Positions 35,367 to 44,340 of a stretch of 64,000 bases of DNA are shown here, piece by piece. Position 1 is the stretch's first letter. Every line of letters begins with the position of its first letter. The notes below the pieces were generated by a model that worked only from the letters and a program-made list of their open reading frames with translations, did no database searches and was not told the DNA's origin. The stretch comes from Chania multitudinisentens RB-25 (GTDB taxonomy: Bacteria > Pseudomonadota > Gammaproteobacteria > Enterobacterales > Enterobacteriaceae). The stretch lies in assembly GCF_000520015.2 (NCBI RefSeq), contig NZ_CP007044.2, positions 1,798,001 through 1,862,000 on the forward strand, given 5' to 3'. A program made the translations under genes and the position numbers.

Positions 35367-36416
35367 ATGAAACGACTACAAAAATTTAAACCGGACGGCG
35401 TTACTGGTGGATTGCTGCTGCTCATTCTTCTGTCGGTAATGATGTTCAGCATATTACTACCCGGCCGCTTTTTAACTGCACCAACTTTTATGAGTATTGC
35501 CTTCCAGTTACCGGAACTGGGCCTGCTTACTCTGGCAATGTTTATCGCAATTCTTAGCGGTGGACTCAATCTTTGCATCATTGCTACAGCAAATATAACG
35601 AGCTTATTTATTGCCTGGGTGCTGTTGCAGTTCTTACCCCCTGATGCGAGTACCGGGATGCAATTACTCTGGTTGCTTGTCGGGCTTATTGGCGCGGCAG
35701 TTATCGCCACATTCATTGGTATTATCACCGGTCTAATGGTGACGCGGATTGGCGCACACCCGATTCTTGTCACACTTGCAACCATGATGACAGTAAAAGG
35801 GATCGGTATTTACCTAACAAAAGGCAGTGCCCTGACCGGTATGCCCGATGTCGTTCGGTCACTCGGCGCTGACACGCTGTTGGGTATACCACTACCACTC
35901 TATCTTTTTCTCGCCGCCGCCGGAGGCATGGCTTTGTTTCTTGGTAAAACACGCGCAGGTAAATGTATCTACATGGGTGGCAGCAATATCAATGCGACCT
36001 GGTTCAGCGGCATAAATACCCACCGCATGCTAATTCTGGTGTATGTGATATCCAGCCTGCTCTGCGTGCTGGCGGGATTAGTCATGATGGCGCGTTTTAA
36101 CTCGGCACGTATGGGTTATGGGGACTCTTACCTGCTGTTGACAGTACTCGCGATCATTCTCGGGGGGACTGATCCCAATGGCGGCTTTGGCCGAGTCAGT
36201 GGGGTAGTTCTCTCGTTAGTCGTTCTGCAAATTCTATCAACGGGTTTCAACCTGATGAATATTAGCCAGCATTTCAGCCTCGCTATGTGGGGGGCGGTGC
36301 TGATCGTCGTACTGGCAGTTAAATTTTTCAATGCTCGCTATTCGGAATACCGCGCAATGCGCCGCAGTGCTGAGGTGGCACGCCAAGTCAATTTAACAAA
36401 TAAAAAGGAAATATGA
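35367..36416 (+). CDS. Sugar ABC importer permease 2
   Basis: The second RbsC-type permease is 349 residues, with the matching loop GKCIYMGGSNINATWFSGIN and the late segment LAIILGGTDPNGGFGRVSG. ATG 35367 is chosen because AGGAG lies 7 nt upstream; an in-frame upstream ATG overlaps the first permease gene and adds no helix. The stop overlaps the epimerase start by 4 nt. Confidence 0.92.
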   Translation: MKRLQKFKPDGVTGGLLLLILLSVMMFSILLPGRFLTAPTFMSIAFQLPELGLLTLAMFIAILSGGLNLCIIATANITSLFIAWVLLQFLPPDASTGMQLLWLLVGLIGAAVIATFIGIITGLMVTRIGAHPILVTLATMMTVKGIGIYLTKGSALTGMPDVVRSLGADTLLGIPLPLYLFLAAAGGMALFLGKTRAGKCIYMGGSNINATWFSGINTHRMLILVYVISSLLCVLAGLVMMARFNSARMGYGDSYLLLTVLAIILGGTDPNGGFGRVSGVVLSLVVLQILSTGFNLMNISQHFSLAMWGAVLIVVLAVKFFNARYSEYRAMRRSAEVARQVNLTNKKEI

Positions 36417-37108
36417 TGACTATCAAAATATCCCCCTCACTGATGTGTATGAACCTGATGGAGATTAAGCAGCAACTCGCAGTGCTTAATACTCGTGCTG
36501 ACTTTCTGCATGTGGACATTATGGATGGGCACTACGTTAAGAACATTACTCTATCACCCTTTTTTATTGAACAAATCCGGCCCCATACGCCTTTGATGAT
36601 TGATGTGCATTTAATGGTGGAAGAACCTACAGACTTTATCGCCGCAGTAGCTAAAGCAGGTGCGGATTATATCTGCCCCCATGCGGAAACCATCAATAAG
36701 GATGCCTTCCGCGTGATTAATCAGATTCGTACCTTAAATAAGAAGGTAGGAATAGTTCTGAACCCGGCCACGCCAGTTTCTTTTATCCATCATTACATAC
36801 ACTTGCTAGATAAGATCACTGTAATGACGGTGGACCCAGGCTATGCGGGCCAACCTTTTATCGCTGAGATGGTAGAAAAAATTGCAGAGCTGAAAGCGTT
36901 GAAACAACAGAATGGATATAAATACCTGATTGAAATTGATGGTTCCTGTAATCAGAAGACTTATTCAACATTATTAGACGCTGGCGCAGAAGTTTTAATT
37001 GTTGGTACCTCAGGGCTGTTTAACCTGGATGATAATCTGGAGACTGCCTGGGACTCAATGAGTCAAAATATTAAGCAGGCGGTACGCGTGCTAAGGGAAT
37101 CAGCATGA
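36413..37108 (+). CDS. alsE: D-allulose-6-phosphate 3-epimerase (AlsE-like, RPE family)
   Basis: The 231-residue TIM-barrel epimerase belongs to the ribulose-phosphate 3-epimerase family. It is nearest in motif pattern to AlsE: SPSLMCMNLM at the start, LHVDIMDGHYV (catalytic Asp and metal ligands), DVHLMVEEP, MTVDPGYAGQPF and EIDGSCN. AlsE interconverts D-allulose-6-P and D-fructose-6-P. It lies between the permease and ROK kinase genes with 4-nt overlaps on both sides, as in a catabolic operon. A pentulose-phosphate substrate cannot be excluded. Confidence 0.85.
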   Translation: MMTIKISPSLMCMNLMEIKQQLAVLNTRADFLHVDIMDGHYVKNITLSPFFIEQIRPHTPLMIDVHLMVEEPTDFIAAVAKAGADYICPHAETINKDAFRVINQIRTLNKKVGIVLNPATPVSFIHHYIHLLDKITVMTVDPGYAGQPFIAEMVEKIAELKALKQQNGYKYLIEIDGSCNQKTYSTLLDAGAEVLIVGTSGLFNLDDNLETAWDSMSQNIKQAVRVLRESA

Positions 37109-38016
37109 AACAAACCTGGCTGGGTATAGACATAGGAGGTACCAGCACCAGGCTCTTGATGATGGATGATCAACATCAGTGGTTGGGGTTCCACAAAATA
37201 GCCACCAGTAGCTGGTCACAGGCAAATAACGCTCTGCCAACTCTGGCAACATTGATTCAGAGCGTATTGGAAAATCAGCAAGTCAATGGAGTTATGATTG
37301 GTTTGCCGGGGATATTAAGTCGAGATCGCCAGCAAGTGTTATCTTTACCTTTTATTCAGGCATTGGATAACCAACCGGCAGCCCAGCTTCTGACGGAAAT
37401 GATTGGTATTCCAGTTGCAATGGATAAAGACGTTAATCATCTGATGCTGTGGGATTTAATGCAGTTAGAGCACCTGCCACAAAATGCGGTTGGCCTATAT
37501 CTGGGAACCGGGATGGGTAACAGCCTGTGGTTAAATGGTCATTTTTATTACGGTGCATACGGTGGCGCAGGTGAACTAGGGCATATTCCTTTGGTAGGAA
37601 GCACATCAGCCGACAGAGAACATCTCTGCCCCTGTGGTAATTTCGGTTGTGCAGAGACGACAACGTCAGGCCATTGGTTGAGCAACTGGGCGCATCTCAA
37701 TGTCCCTGACACTCCCATGTCGCAACTGTTTACCCAACATCATAACCATCCTGAACTAAAAGACTTTATCAAGAGGCTTGCTAAAATCGCAGCCACAGAG
37801 ATGAATATTCTCGATCCTGAATGCCTGATTCTTGGCGGTGGAGTGTTATCAATGATTGATTTCCCTCTGGCCAGCCTGCGGGAACAGATAGTCCAACATC
37901 TTCGGCCACCGGTAACACGTAACGGGTTGAAAATTATTTTCAGTGATTCAACCGATCACACTGGGTGCCGTGGAGCCTGTCTGGCAGCTGAGCGGCATTT
38001 CGGGAGAATATCATGA
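37105..38016 (+). CDS. alsK: ROK-family sugar kinase (AlsK-like)
   Basis: The 303-residue ROK kinase starts with the ATP-binding DIGGTSTRLL, carries GLYLGTGMGN and the ExGH motif GELGHIPLVG, and the zinc cluster CPCGNFGC. In the allose pathway AlsK phosphorylates D-allose to allose-6-P. It is encoded directly after the AlsE-like epimerase, fitting that route, although the exact sugar is inferred. The stop overlaps the next gene by 4 nt. Confidence 0.85.
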   Translation: MKQTWLGIDIGGTSTRLLMMDDQHQWLGFHKIATSSWSQANNALPTLATLIQSVLENQQVNGVMIGLPGILSRDRQQVLSLPFIQALDNQPAAQLLTEMIGIPVAMDKDVNHLMLWDLMQLEHLPQNAVGLYLGTGMGNSLWLNGHFYYGAYGGAGELGHIPLVGSTSADREHLCPCGNFGCAETTTSGHWLSNWAHLNVPDTPMSQLFTQHHNHPELKDFIKRLAKIAATEMNILDPECLILGGGVLSMIDFPLASLREQIVQHLRPPVTRNGLKIIFSDSTDHTGCRGACLAAERHFGRIS

Positions 38017-38972
38017 AAGGTAAAGTGTGTGTTTTTGGTTCATTCAATCTTGATATTGTAGCGGGAATGACACGCTTCCCAAGGCCTGGTGAATCGCTGA
38101 CGGCACAAAGCAGTATGATGGGCCCAGGAGGTAAAGGTGCCAATCAGGCTACCGCAGCTTTGCGTGCTGGAGCCAGGGTTCATTACATTGGCAAAATTGG
38201 TAATGATGATTTCGGTCTTTTTGCTCGCCGACATTTAGAAAACACCGGATTTGATGCCATCACTCTTTTTACCTGCAAAGAAAAGCCAACAGGCAATGCA
38301 CTCATCTATGTTGCGGGTAACGACGCAGAGAATATGATTTCAGTCTATCCAGGCGCTAATCTAACGGTAACAGCCGCAGAAGTGACACGCTGCCAGCCCA
38401 CGGTGGCTGCCGCAGATATTTTGCTTATACAGCTTGAGAATAACCTCAACGCTATACAGCGAATGATAGATACCGCTCGTGCTGCTGATACTTACGTTAT
38501 TCTCAATCCGGCGCCTTGGCAAAAAGTGAGTGATTCGTTGCTCAGCAAAGTTAATTTAATTACTCCCAATAGCACTGAAGCAACGTTATTAACCTGTGTG
38601 GAAGTCAATGATCTACCGAGCGCCCAACGTGCTGCCATTGTATTGCATGAAAAAGGAGTTCAACAGTTAATTATCACCTTAGGTATGCAGGGCGCATTGC
38701 TCTCGACAAATAACGCTATGTTTTGGATACCGGTTTACCCTGCGCAACCTAAAGATACCACGGGAGCTGGCGATGCATTTAATGGTGCATTAGCAGCACG
38801 AATGGCATCAGGTGAACCAATTGAAAAAGCAGCATTATTTGCCTCGGCTTATGCATCTGTCAGTGTGGAAAGGGTTGGGGCAGCCTATGGCATGCCAAGG
38901 TATGCTGACGCTTTAGATCGTATGCAGCACTATCCTGAATTGGCTGTAAAACAACTCGAACTACATATTTGA
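38013..38972 (+). CDS. PfkB-family (ribokinase-type) sugar kinase
   Basis: The 319-residue kinase has the PfkB signatures: near the N-terminus GPGGKGANQATAALRAGA, and at the C-terminus DTTGAGDAFNGALAA with the catalytic Asp and anion hole. VCVFGSFNLDIVAGMTRFPR at the start is typical of ribokinases. The operon has two unrelated kinases, ROK and PfkB. One may phosphorylate the imported sugar and the other a second position or an alternative sugar; this is inference. It is the last gene of the operon, followed by a terminator. Confidence 0.88.
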   Translation: MKGKVCVFGSFNLDIVAGMTRFPRPGESLTAQSSMMGPGGKGANQATAALRAGARVHYIGKIGNDDFGLFARRHLENTGFDAITLFTCKEKPTGNALIYVAGNDAENMISVYPGANLTVTAAEVTRCQPTVAAADILLIQLENNLNAIQRMIDTARAADTYVILNPAPWQKVSDSLLSKVNLITPNSTEATLLTCVEVNDLPSAQRAAIVLHEKGVQQLIITLGMQGALLSTNNAMFWIPVYPAQPKDTTGAGDAFNGALAARMASGEPIEKAALFASAYASVSVERVGAAYGMPRYADALDRMQHYPELAVKQLELHI

Positions 38973-39117
38973 ACCACGATTGAATTTTGCTACTTTTAGC
39001 CATTCTATTATTTATTTAATCGCCGAAGATTTACGTGAATAATAGTTTTAACCAGATATCTTAACGGTAATTTCAACCATATTTATAATTAATGCATAAA
39101 TTGAATTATGTAAAAAA

Positions 39118-39140
39118 GGCGTTTATATGAACGCCTTTTT
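39118..39140 (+). terminator. Rho-independent terminator of the sugar operon
   Basis: GGCGTT-TATATG-AACGCC with a following TTTTT at 39118-39140; A-runs on the left make it work in both directions. It ends the operon that begins at 31876. Confidence 0.85.
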
Positions 39141-39435
39141 ACATTTAATAACTTACACTATGCCAGTTTGGTATTCACAATATCATTCACTATATGTTTA
39201 CCATCAATTCCGACACAGACTTTCTTACTGGTTGGTTAGGCAATGGAACCGTTTGCTCAATATTTAACAACCTTTGGGTTTCCAGGCCTTCAGCCATCAG
39301 CCCGTATGCTCGTTTGCCTGAAAATGTACGCAACCCCGCCCCTTATATTGGCATTCGTCCCTTCAGCTTGAATTTACAATTTCTCCTGCTTATTGCGCGG
39401 ATTTTATGCGTTTCCTCACATTTTTCTCTTCTTTT
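39141..39435. other. Spacer before murQ with a possible decayed minus-strand 3' end
   Basis: A minus-strand frame ending at 39190 (GKRAYGLMAEGLETQRLL and on) would converge on the bidirectional terminator, but it is only ~40 residues before stops break it, and I cannot assign a family. The plus-strand frame at 39194 has no ribosome-binding site or recognisable domain. I see no supported gene here. Confidence 0.35.
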
Positions 39436-39486
39436 TTGTCGATTATCGACAATTATGTATACTTAAAATGTCGAATTTAGTCGAGG
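39436..39486 (+). promoter_or_regulatory. murQ promoter with overlapping palindromic operator
   Basis: TTGTCG (39436-39441) and TATACT (39458-39463) with a 16-bp spacer form a plausible sigma-70 promoter. The perfect palindrome TTGTCGA-TTA-TCGACAA covers 39436-39452, so it overlaps the -35 box. A second half-related element TGTCGA...TCGA lies at 39469-39484 next to the GAGG ribosome-binding site. The layout fits repression by the RpiR/MurR-type regulator encoded at 41820. Confidence 0.65.
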
Positions 39487-39492
39487 TAAACT

Positions 39493-40407
39493 ATGGATCT
39501 GTTATCTTTCACCATTTCCCAGGAACAGAGCGCTGAAACCGCCTGTCTGTCGGATCTGCCGCTACGGGATATGCTCGCGCTACTTAACGAACATGACGCC
39601 CGCGTTCCGCAGGCGATCCGGGCAGTTCTACCTGAGGTAGAAGAGGCAGTACGGCTGATCGTTGCGCAGATGTGCCGCGGTGGTCTGCTGTTTTACATCG
39701 GAGCCGGAACCAGCGGGCGTCTGGGCGTACTGGACTCCGCTGAATGCCCACCGACCTTCGGCATTGACCCGAATCTGGTGCAGGCGGTGATCGCCGGTGG
39801 AGTGGATGCGATGCTGTGTGCGGTGGAAAACGTGGAGGATGACGGGGCGGCGGCCGTGGCGGAACTGTGTCGTCGGGGTCTGAGGCCAGAGGATGTGGTG
39901 GTGGGCATTGCTGCCAGCGGGCGTACGCCGTTTGTCATTGCTGCACTTGATTATGCCCGGAAAATCGGTGCGAAAACCATCGCCCTGACCACCCGTGGAC
40001 CCGGCGTGATTTCTGAGGGGGCGGATGTTGCTATCGCGCCTGATGTGGGGGCTGAAGCGCTTTCCGGCTCCACCCGCATGAAAAGCGGCTCGGCACAAAA
40101 AATGTTGCTGGGGATGCTCAGTACCGCCGTGATGACTCAGCTTGGTAAGGTACACGGCAATTTTATGATTGACGTGAAGGCATCGAACGAAAAACTGTAC
40201 CGTCGTGCGGAGTATATGGTGGCCCGGATTTGCGGCATTGATGAAGAGATGGCCTGTGACCTGCTGGGGTCGGTGGATTACATCGTACGTGCGGCGGTGC
40301 TGTGCAACAGGTTAAACCTCGCGCCAGAAGCCGCGCGGGAAATGGCCGCACAGCCTTTCGTCGCGTTGAAGGATCAACTAATCGGAGGAGCCGCCCGTGA
40401 CAAGTAA
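39493..40407 (+). CDS. murQ: MurQ, N-acetylmuramic acid 6-phosphate etherase
   Basis: MurQ cleaves the lactyl ether of MurNAc-6-phosphate to GlcNAc-6-P and D-lactate in peptidoglycan recycling and MurNAc use. The 304-residue protein has the SIS domain with IGAGTSGRLGVLDSAECPP, VVGIAASGRTPFVIAAL and STRMKSGSAQKM, and MIDVKASNEKL near the C-terminal third, all hallmarks of the family. It begins a likely operon (murQ, PTS, regulator, yidH/yidG-like) with 11-nt overlap to the PTS gene. Confidence 0.93.
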   Translation: MDLLSFTISQEQSAETACLSDLPLRDMLALLNEHDARVPQAIRAVLPEVEEAVRLIVAQMCRGGLLFYIGAGTSGRLGVLDSAECPPTFGIDPNLVQAVIAGGVDAMLCAVENVEDDGAAAVAELCRRGLRPEDVVVGIAASGRTPFVIAALDYARKIGAKTIALTTRGPGVISEGADVAIAPDVGAEALSGSTRMKSGSAQKMLLGMLSTAVMTQLGKVHGNFMIDVKASNEKLYRRAEYMVARICGIDEEMACDLLGSVDYIVRAAVLCNRLNLAPEAAREMAAQPFVALKDQLIGGAARDK

Positions 40408-41761
40408 AATCGAACATCTGGAGCGGATCGCCGACGCCATCGAGGAAAATATTGGTGGTTTTGGCAATGTCACCACGCTGATCAACTGCATGACCCGGGT
40501 GCGTATTGTGCTCCGGGATCGGAGCCAGTTTAATCACGAAGCCTTGCGCAAGGTGGAAGGCGTCAAAGGCGTGGTGGATGCGGGGGAACAATATCAGGTG
40601 ATTGTCGGTGCCGGTACTGCCGCCAAAGTGGCGGGTGTATTGAATAAACGTATGCAGGGCGCGGGCAACGGCGCGTCATCAGCGGCGGTGGATGAGGCAC
40701 CTAAACCGTTTTCGGTACGCCGCTCGCTAAATACCCTGGCCGCTATTTTCGTGCCAACGATCCCGGCTCTGATCGGTTGTGGTCTGGTGCTTGGCCTGGT
40801 GAACATGGTGAAACTGATTTCACCGGAATTTGCCGCCAGTCACCAGGATTTATTCCTCCTGCTTACGGTGATCGGTAAAGCGGTCTTCACCGTGCTGGCC
40901 GTGATGATTGGCATGAATACCGCGAAAGAGCTACAGGCCTCGCCTGCCATCGGCGCGGTTATGGCCGCGGTACTGGCCGCTCCGGATCTCGCCAGCATAA
41001 AACTGTTTGGCTTCTCTTTAATGCCGGGGGGAGGAGGGATTTTCGCTGTTCTGCTGGTGTGTGTGTTCGCCGCAAAGTTCGAGTTGTGGTTCCGGCGCCA
41101 CTGTAAAGAGAGCCTGGACCTGATTTTAACGCCGACGGTGACTATTCTGGTGTCGTCTCTGGCAGCGTTGCTGATCCTCCAGCCGGCTGCTCACGCAGTT
41201 AATTTATGGCTGGGTAATCTGGTGTCACTGGCACTGTTGAACCATTCAGCCGGTTCGGTCGTGGTTGGCGCGGTGCTCGGCGGCAGCTTTCTGTTTCTGT
41301 TGCTGACCGGGCTACACCAGGGGCTGATCCCCATTCATGCACAAATCCTTGAGACTTTCGGCCTTAACTACCTGTTCCCTATCCTGTCAATGGGGGGGAT
41401 GGGCCAGGTGGGTGCGGCTGCTTATGTGTATCTGAAAACCAGGAACCCGCGCCTGAAAAAAACGGTTGCTGGCGCGTTGCCGGTGGGGATCCTCGGTGTT
41501 GGCGAACCGCTGCTGTTCGGCGTGTCGTTGCCGCTGGGGAAGCCGTTTATCGCTGGCTGTATCGGCGGTGCGGCGGGTGGTGCGGTGATTGCGGCCTGTA
41601 AAGTCGGTATTATCATCCCGTTCGGCACGGCTGGGCTGTCGCTGCTGCCATTGGTGGGACCCGGGCAGATCCTGGCATTTCTGCTGGCGGTACTCTGCGC
41701 CTGGTGTGTGGGTTTTATCGCGGCAATGATCCTCGGGTTTACCGACCCGTTGGAACAGTGA
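40397..41761 (+). CDS. murP: MurNAc-type PTS permease, EIIB-EIIC (MurP-like)
   Basis: The 454-residue PTS permease has an N-terminal EIIB domain (about 1-80; phospho-acceptor Cys in LINCMTRVRIVLRD) and an EIIC channel of the glucose-superfamily type (LNTLAAIFVPTIPALIGCG, LHQGLIPIHAQ, GILGVGEPLLFG). There is no EIIA domain; MurP of E. coli likewise borrows EIIA-Glc. The start is GTG 40397 with GGAGGAG upstream. It likely imports and phosphorylates MurNAc, to judge from MurQ beside it. Confidence 0.9.
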   Translation: MTSKIEHLERIADAIEENIGGFGNVTTLINCMTRVRIVLRDRSQFNHEALRKVEGVKGVVDAGEQYQVIVGAGTAAKVAGVLNKRMQGAGNGASSAAVDEAPKPFSVRRSLNTLAAIFVPTIPALIGCGLVLGLVNMVKLISPEFAASHQDLFLLLTVIGKAVFTVLAVMIGMNTAKELQASPAIGAVMAAVLAAPDLASIKLFGFSLMPGGGGIFAVLLVCVFAAKFELWFRRHCKESLDLILTPTVTILVSSLAALLILQPAAHAVNLWLGNLVSLALLNHSAGSVVVGAVLGGSFLFLLLTGLHQGLIPIHAQILETFGLNYLFPILSMGGMGQVGAAAYVYLKTRNPRLKKTVAGALPVGILGVGEPLLFGVSLPLGKPFIAGCIGGAAGGAVIAACKVGIIIPFGTAGLSLLPLVGPGQILAFLLAVLCAWCVGFIAAMILGFTDPLEQ

Positions 41762-41819
41762 TCACCAAGATGCGGGCCACGGTGTGCTCTCGTTATCATT
41801 CAGGATTATTCAAGAGATT

Positions 41820-42677
41820 ATGGAAACCATCATCAGCAAAATCATGGCGTTGGCGAATGCCAAAAGCGCCAACGACCAGCGGATCTCGAGGTTTATTATC
41901 GAACACCGCTTCGACCTCTCGTCCCTGAGCGCCACTAAAATGGGACAGGCGCTGGGCATCAGCGATTCGTCTGTCATCCGCTATGCAAAAGCGTTGGGTT
42001 GTAGCGGTTTTCCTGACTTTAAGCTGCGGCTGGCGGCGGCCAGGGTGCAGGAAACCCCCGCCCGCCATGAAGTTTACGAAGGCATTGACGCCAGTGATAG
42101 CACGCGCCAGATAGTCGAGAAGTCCAAACAGCTGTTTGCCAATAAAATTGAACAGTCCCTGGCTCTTATCGATCCGCTCGTTATCGACACCTGCGCCAGG
42201 GTGCTGATCGATGGGCGTAAAATCGTGCTGACGGGCATCGGTGCCTCAGCGCTGATTGCGCTGGATATTAACCGTAAGCTGATCCGCAGTGGGCTGAATG
42301 TGCAGTTTAACTGTGATTACCATACCCAACTGGTGCAGGCCTCATTGTTGCAACCGGGCGACGTGCTTATGGCGATCTCGGCGCGCGGCGAAACCGATGA
42401 GGTCGTTGAGGGGATCCAACTGGCCCGTGAGGGCGGTGCGCAAACCATCGCCATTACCCGTTACGGAAAAAACAAGGTCAGCCAACTGGTGGATTACGTC
42501 ATTCCCTACAGCTATACCGAGGTGCACGAGAAACTCGGTATGGTGACGCCGCAGCTTCTGCAAATGATCGCTTTTAATGTTCTGTTCTTTAAAATCAACG
42601 CACTTGTCTCTCCCGAGAGCATGTCCAAAGCGCTACGCACGGTATGGCAGCGCAGGCAACAGGGGGGCGCCTCATGA
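41820..42677 (+). CDS. murR: RpiR-family regulator (MurR-like)
   Basis: The 285-residue protein has an N-terminal RpiR HTH (about 1-75: SATKMGQALGISDSSVIRYA, KALGCSGFPDFKLRLA) and a C-terminal SIS sugar-phosphate domain (about 105-240: GASALIALDINRKL, VLMAISARGETDEVVEG). MurR of E. coli represses murQP and senses MurNAc-6-P; the same role is inferred here from the operon and the palindrome over the murQ promoter. ATG 41820 is the first start next to an AAGAGA site. It overlaps the yidH-like gene by 4 nt. Confidence 0.87.
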   Translation: METIISKIMALANAKSANDQRISRFIIEHRFDLSSLSATKMGQALGISDSSVIRYAKALGCSGFPDFKLRLAAARVQETPARHEVYEGIDASDSTRQIVEKSKQLFANKIEQSLALIDPLVIDTCARVLIDGRKIVLTGIGASALIALDINRKLIRSGLNVQFNCDYHTQLVQASLLQPGDVLMAISARGETDEVVEGIQLAREGGAQTIAITRYGKNKVSQLVDYVIPYSYTEVHEKLGMVTPQLLQMIAFNVLFFKINALVSPESMSKALRTVWQRRQQGGAS

Positions 42678-43009
42678 AAATGGGCAAAGATCCTGACTAT
42701 CGTTTTTCGCTCGCCAACGAACGCACCTTTCTGGCGTGGATACGTACCGCACTGGCATTCCTGGCGAGCGCGGTCGGGGTGGATTTGCTGCTGCGTGAGC
42801 ATCCTGTGGGGGCAATGCGCCATGGTCAGTGGCTGGTTATTACGCTGGCGTTGGTGGCGATCCTGACTGGCGGCTGGGCTTTTTTGCGCTGGTATCAGAA
42901 CGAGAAGGCGATGCGCCTGGAGGCCCCGTTTCGCTACAGCCACAGCCTGAGCCTGCTGACCTGTGTCATGTTCGGACTGGGGGCGCTGGTTATCGCTCTG
43001 GTGCTGTGA
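42674..43009 (+). CDS. yidH: YidH-like DUF202 membrane protein
   Basis: The 111-residue protein has three membrane helices (about 22-41, 54-71 and 89-110). Its N-terminal DYRFSLANERTFLAWIRTAL is nearly the same as in YidH of E. coli; NEKAMRLEAPFRYS between helices 2 and 3 also agrees. DUF202 function is unknown. It overlaps the murR stop (ATGA) and is followed 2 nt later by another DUF202 gene, as in the yidH-yidG pair. Confidence 0.85.
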   Translation: MKMGKDPDYRFSLANERTFLAWIRTALAFLASAVGVDLLLREHPVGAMRHGQWLVITLALVAILTGGWAFLRWYQNEKAMRLEAPFRYSHSLSLLTCVMFGLGALVIALVL

Positions 43010-43011
43010 AC

Positions 43012-43299
43012 ATGCCTATTCGCGATGTCGGTTTGCAAAAAGAACGAACCCAGCTTGCCTGGGGGCGCAGCGCGCTGGGGGTGACTACCCTGCTGCTGCT
43101 GCTGATTAAGCTCGGTATTTTCTCTTCGTTTCAACTGATAGGGGCGGTACTGGTGCTCAGGGTGTTACTGGGCAGTATAGCCGCCCGTAAAAACGAATTG
43201 GCCAGTACAGACAAGGCTGTTAACCGAAGAACGGTGATGCGCCATTTGAGTGTGTCACTGACGGTGATGTTGGCCGGCGTCTGGTTTTTACTGAGCTGA
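43012..43299 (+). CDS. yidG: YidG-like DUF202 membrane protein
   Basis: The 95-residue protein begins RDVGLQKERTQLAWGRSALG, the DUF202 signature as in YidG, with about three hydrophobic helices. It is read with the yidH-like gene and may form a hetero-oligomer with it; no function is known. The pair sits at the end of the MurNAc operon. Confidence 0.8.
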   Translation: MPIRDVGLQKERTQLAWGRSALGVTTLLLLLIKLGIFSSFQLIGAVLVLRVLLGSIAARKNELASTDKAVNRRTVMRHLSVSLTVMLAGVWFLLS

Positions 43300-43336
43300 T
43301 TCAGGCTGTTTGTCTGACCAATATGGAGAAAAAGTA

Positions 43337-44038
43337 ATGATGATATGTAAACTCTGCATCGGCTCGGTATTGCTGCTGACGGCAGGCTTCTGCTCCGCGA
43401 AAACCTACGAGATAAAGTATACCGACCAGATCCACTCTTTGCAGGAGGCTACGCAGGATGCCGTGTGGACACAGGCTAATCAACTGACTGATTTTAGCTT
43501 CCCTTGGGATAAAGAAAAGGTGCCGGAAACGAAATTCCGTGCACTGTGGACGCAGCAGGCTATTTACTTCCGCTTCGATGCTGAAGACAGTGATATCCAG
43601 GTCGGCGAACACGAGGATAAGGATGAGGCCGTGCTGGCTTCCGATCGCGTCGAGTTGTTTTTCTCTACAGGTAAGGCGTTAACGCCTTACTATACGGCTG
43701 AAATGGACTCCCGTGGGCGGATATTCGACGCCCACGCTAACTATTATCGTCAGGTTGATCCCACCTGGAACTGGCGGACGCTGAAAACCATTGCTACGCC
43801 GATAGCCAACGGTTACCGGGTGGTAGGAAAAGTGGATATCGCCGAGCTGGATCAGCTTAAGCTTTGGCAAGACGACGCACATAAAACGCTGATGTGCGCC
43901 ATTCTTCGTGGTGAGTTCAGCGCTGACGGTCACGGTGGGCAAAAGAGGCAGTGGATCAGCTGGATCACGCCGGATTCTGTGAAGCCTGACTTTCATATCC
44001 CCTCCGCGTTCGGCACCTGTCATCTTGTGAAGAACTGA
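43337..44038 (+). CDS. Secreted CBM9-like carbohydrate-binding protein
   Basis: The 233-residue exported protein has a signal peptide of about 21 residues (CKLCIGSVLLLTAGFCSA). One beta-sandwich domain of the carbohydrate-binding module 9/DOMON-like type follows (QATQDAVW-like start, FRALWTQQAIYFRFDAEDSD, SDRVELFFS, GRIFDAHANYYR, WRTLKTIATPIANGYRVVGK). No catalytic domain is present. Such proteins bind polysaccharide or sugar; the ligand is unknown. It stands just behind the MurNAc operon, 37 nt after yidG, so co-transcription is possible. Confidence 0.7.
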   Translation: MMICKLCIGSVLLLTAGFCSAKTYEIKYTDQIHSLQEATQDAVWTQANQLTDFSFPWDKEKVPETKFRALWTQQAIYFRFDAEDSDIQVGEHEDKDEAVLASDRVELFFSTGKALTPYYTAEMDSRGRIFDAHANYYRQVDPTWNWRTLKTIATPIANGYRVVGKVDIAELDQLKLWQDDAHKTLMCAILRGEFSADGHGGQKRQWISWITPDSVKPDFHIPSAFGTCHLVKN

Positions 44039-44130
44039 TAAATCCATTAGATGGAAAAGGATTGTCTGACACGATGATAATCGGGCCATCGTCATTGGCC
44101 AATCCTTCAGTGACATCGTCCTGCTGTTCT

Positions 44131-44340
44131 GTGTAACCGAAACGCCTGCGCTCAAGCGCCAGTTCGCTGATGCGCCCGGACAGATGCGCATCAGCGGCCG
44201 GACGCTGCGCTTCATAGCGGCAGGTCGACAGGGGTAGCCCCCACCAACCAGTAGGCTCGGCGACAGACCCGTTGCTTCACACATCGATACAACATTCCCG
44301 TTTCTGGTCTGTCGCCAGTACTTTCGGCCCTGAGCTACCA
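44131..44340 (-). pseudogene. Decayed IS3-family transposase (orfB) fragment
   Basis: On the minus strand, CRYEAQRPAADAHLSGRISE and ALERRRFGYT are clear remains of an IS3-family OrfB N-terminus, with frame breaks and a stop upstream (KVLATDQKRECCIDV then stop). No inverted-repeat ends or other transposase parts are seen. It is an old relic between the CBM9-like gene and luxI. Confidence 0.6.

Noticed and set aside
39194..39466. 90-residue + frame before murQ
   Set aside because: No ribosome-binding site; it runs into the murQ promoter palindrome; no domain.
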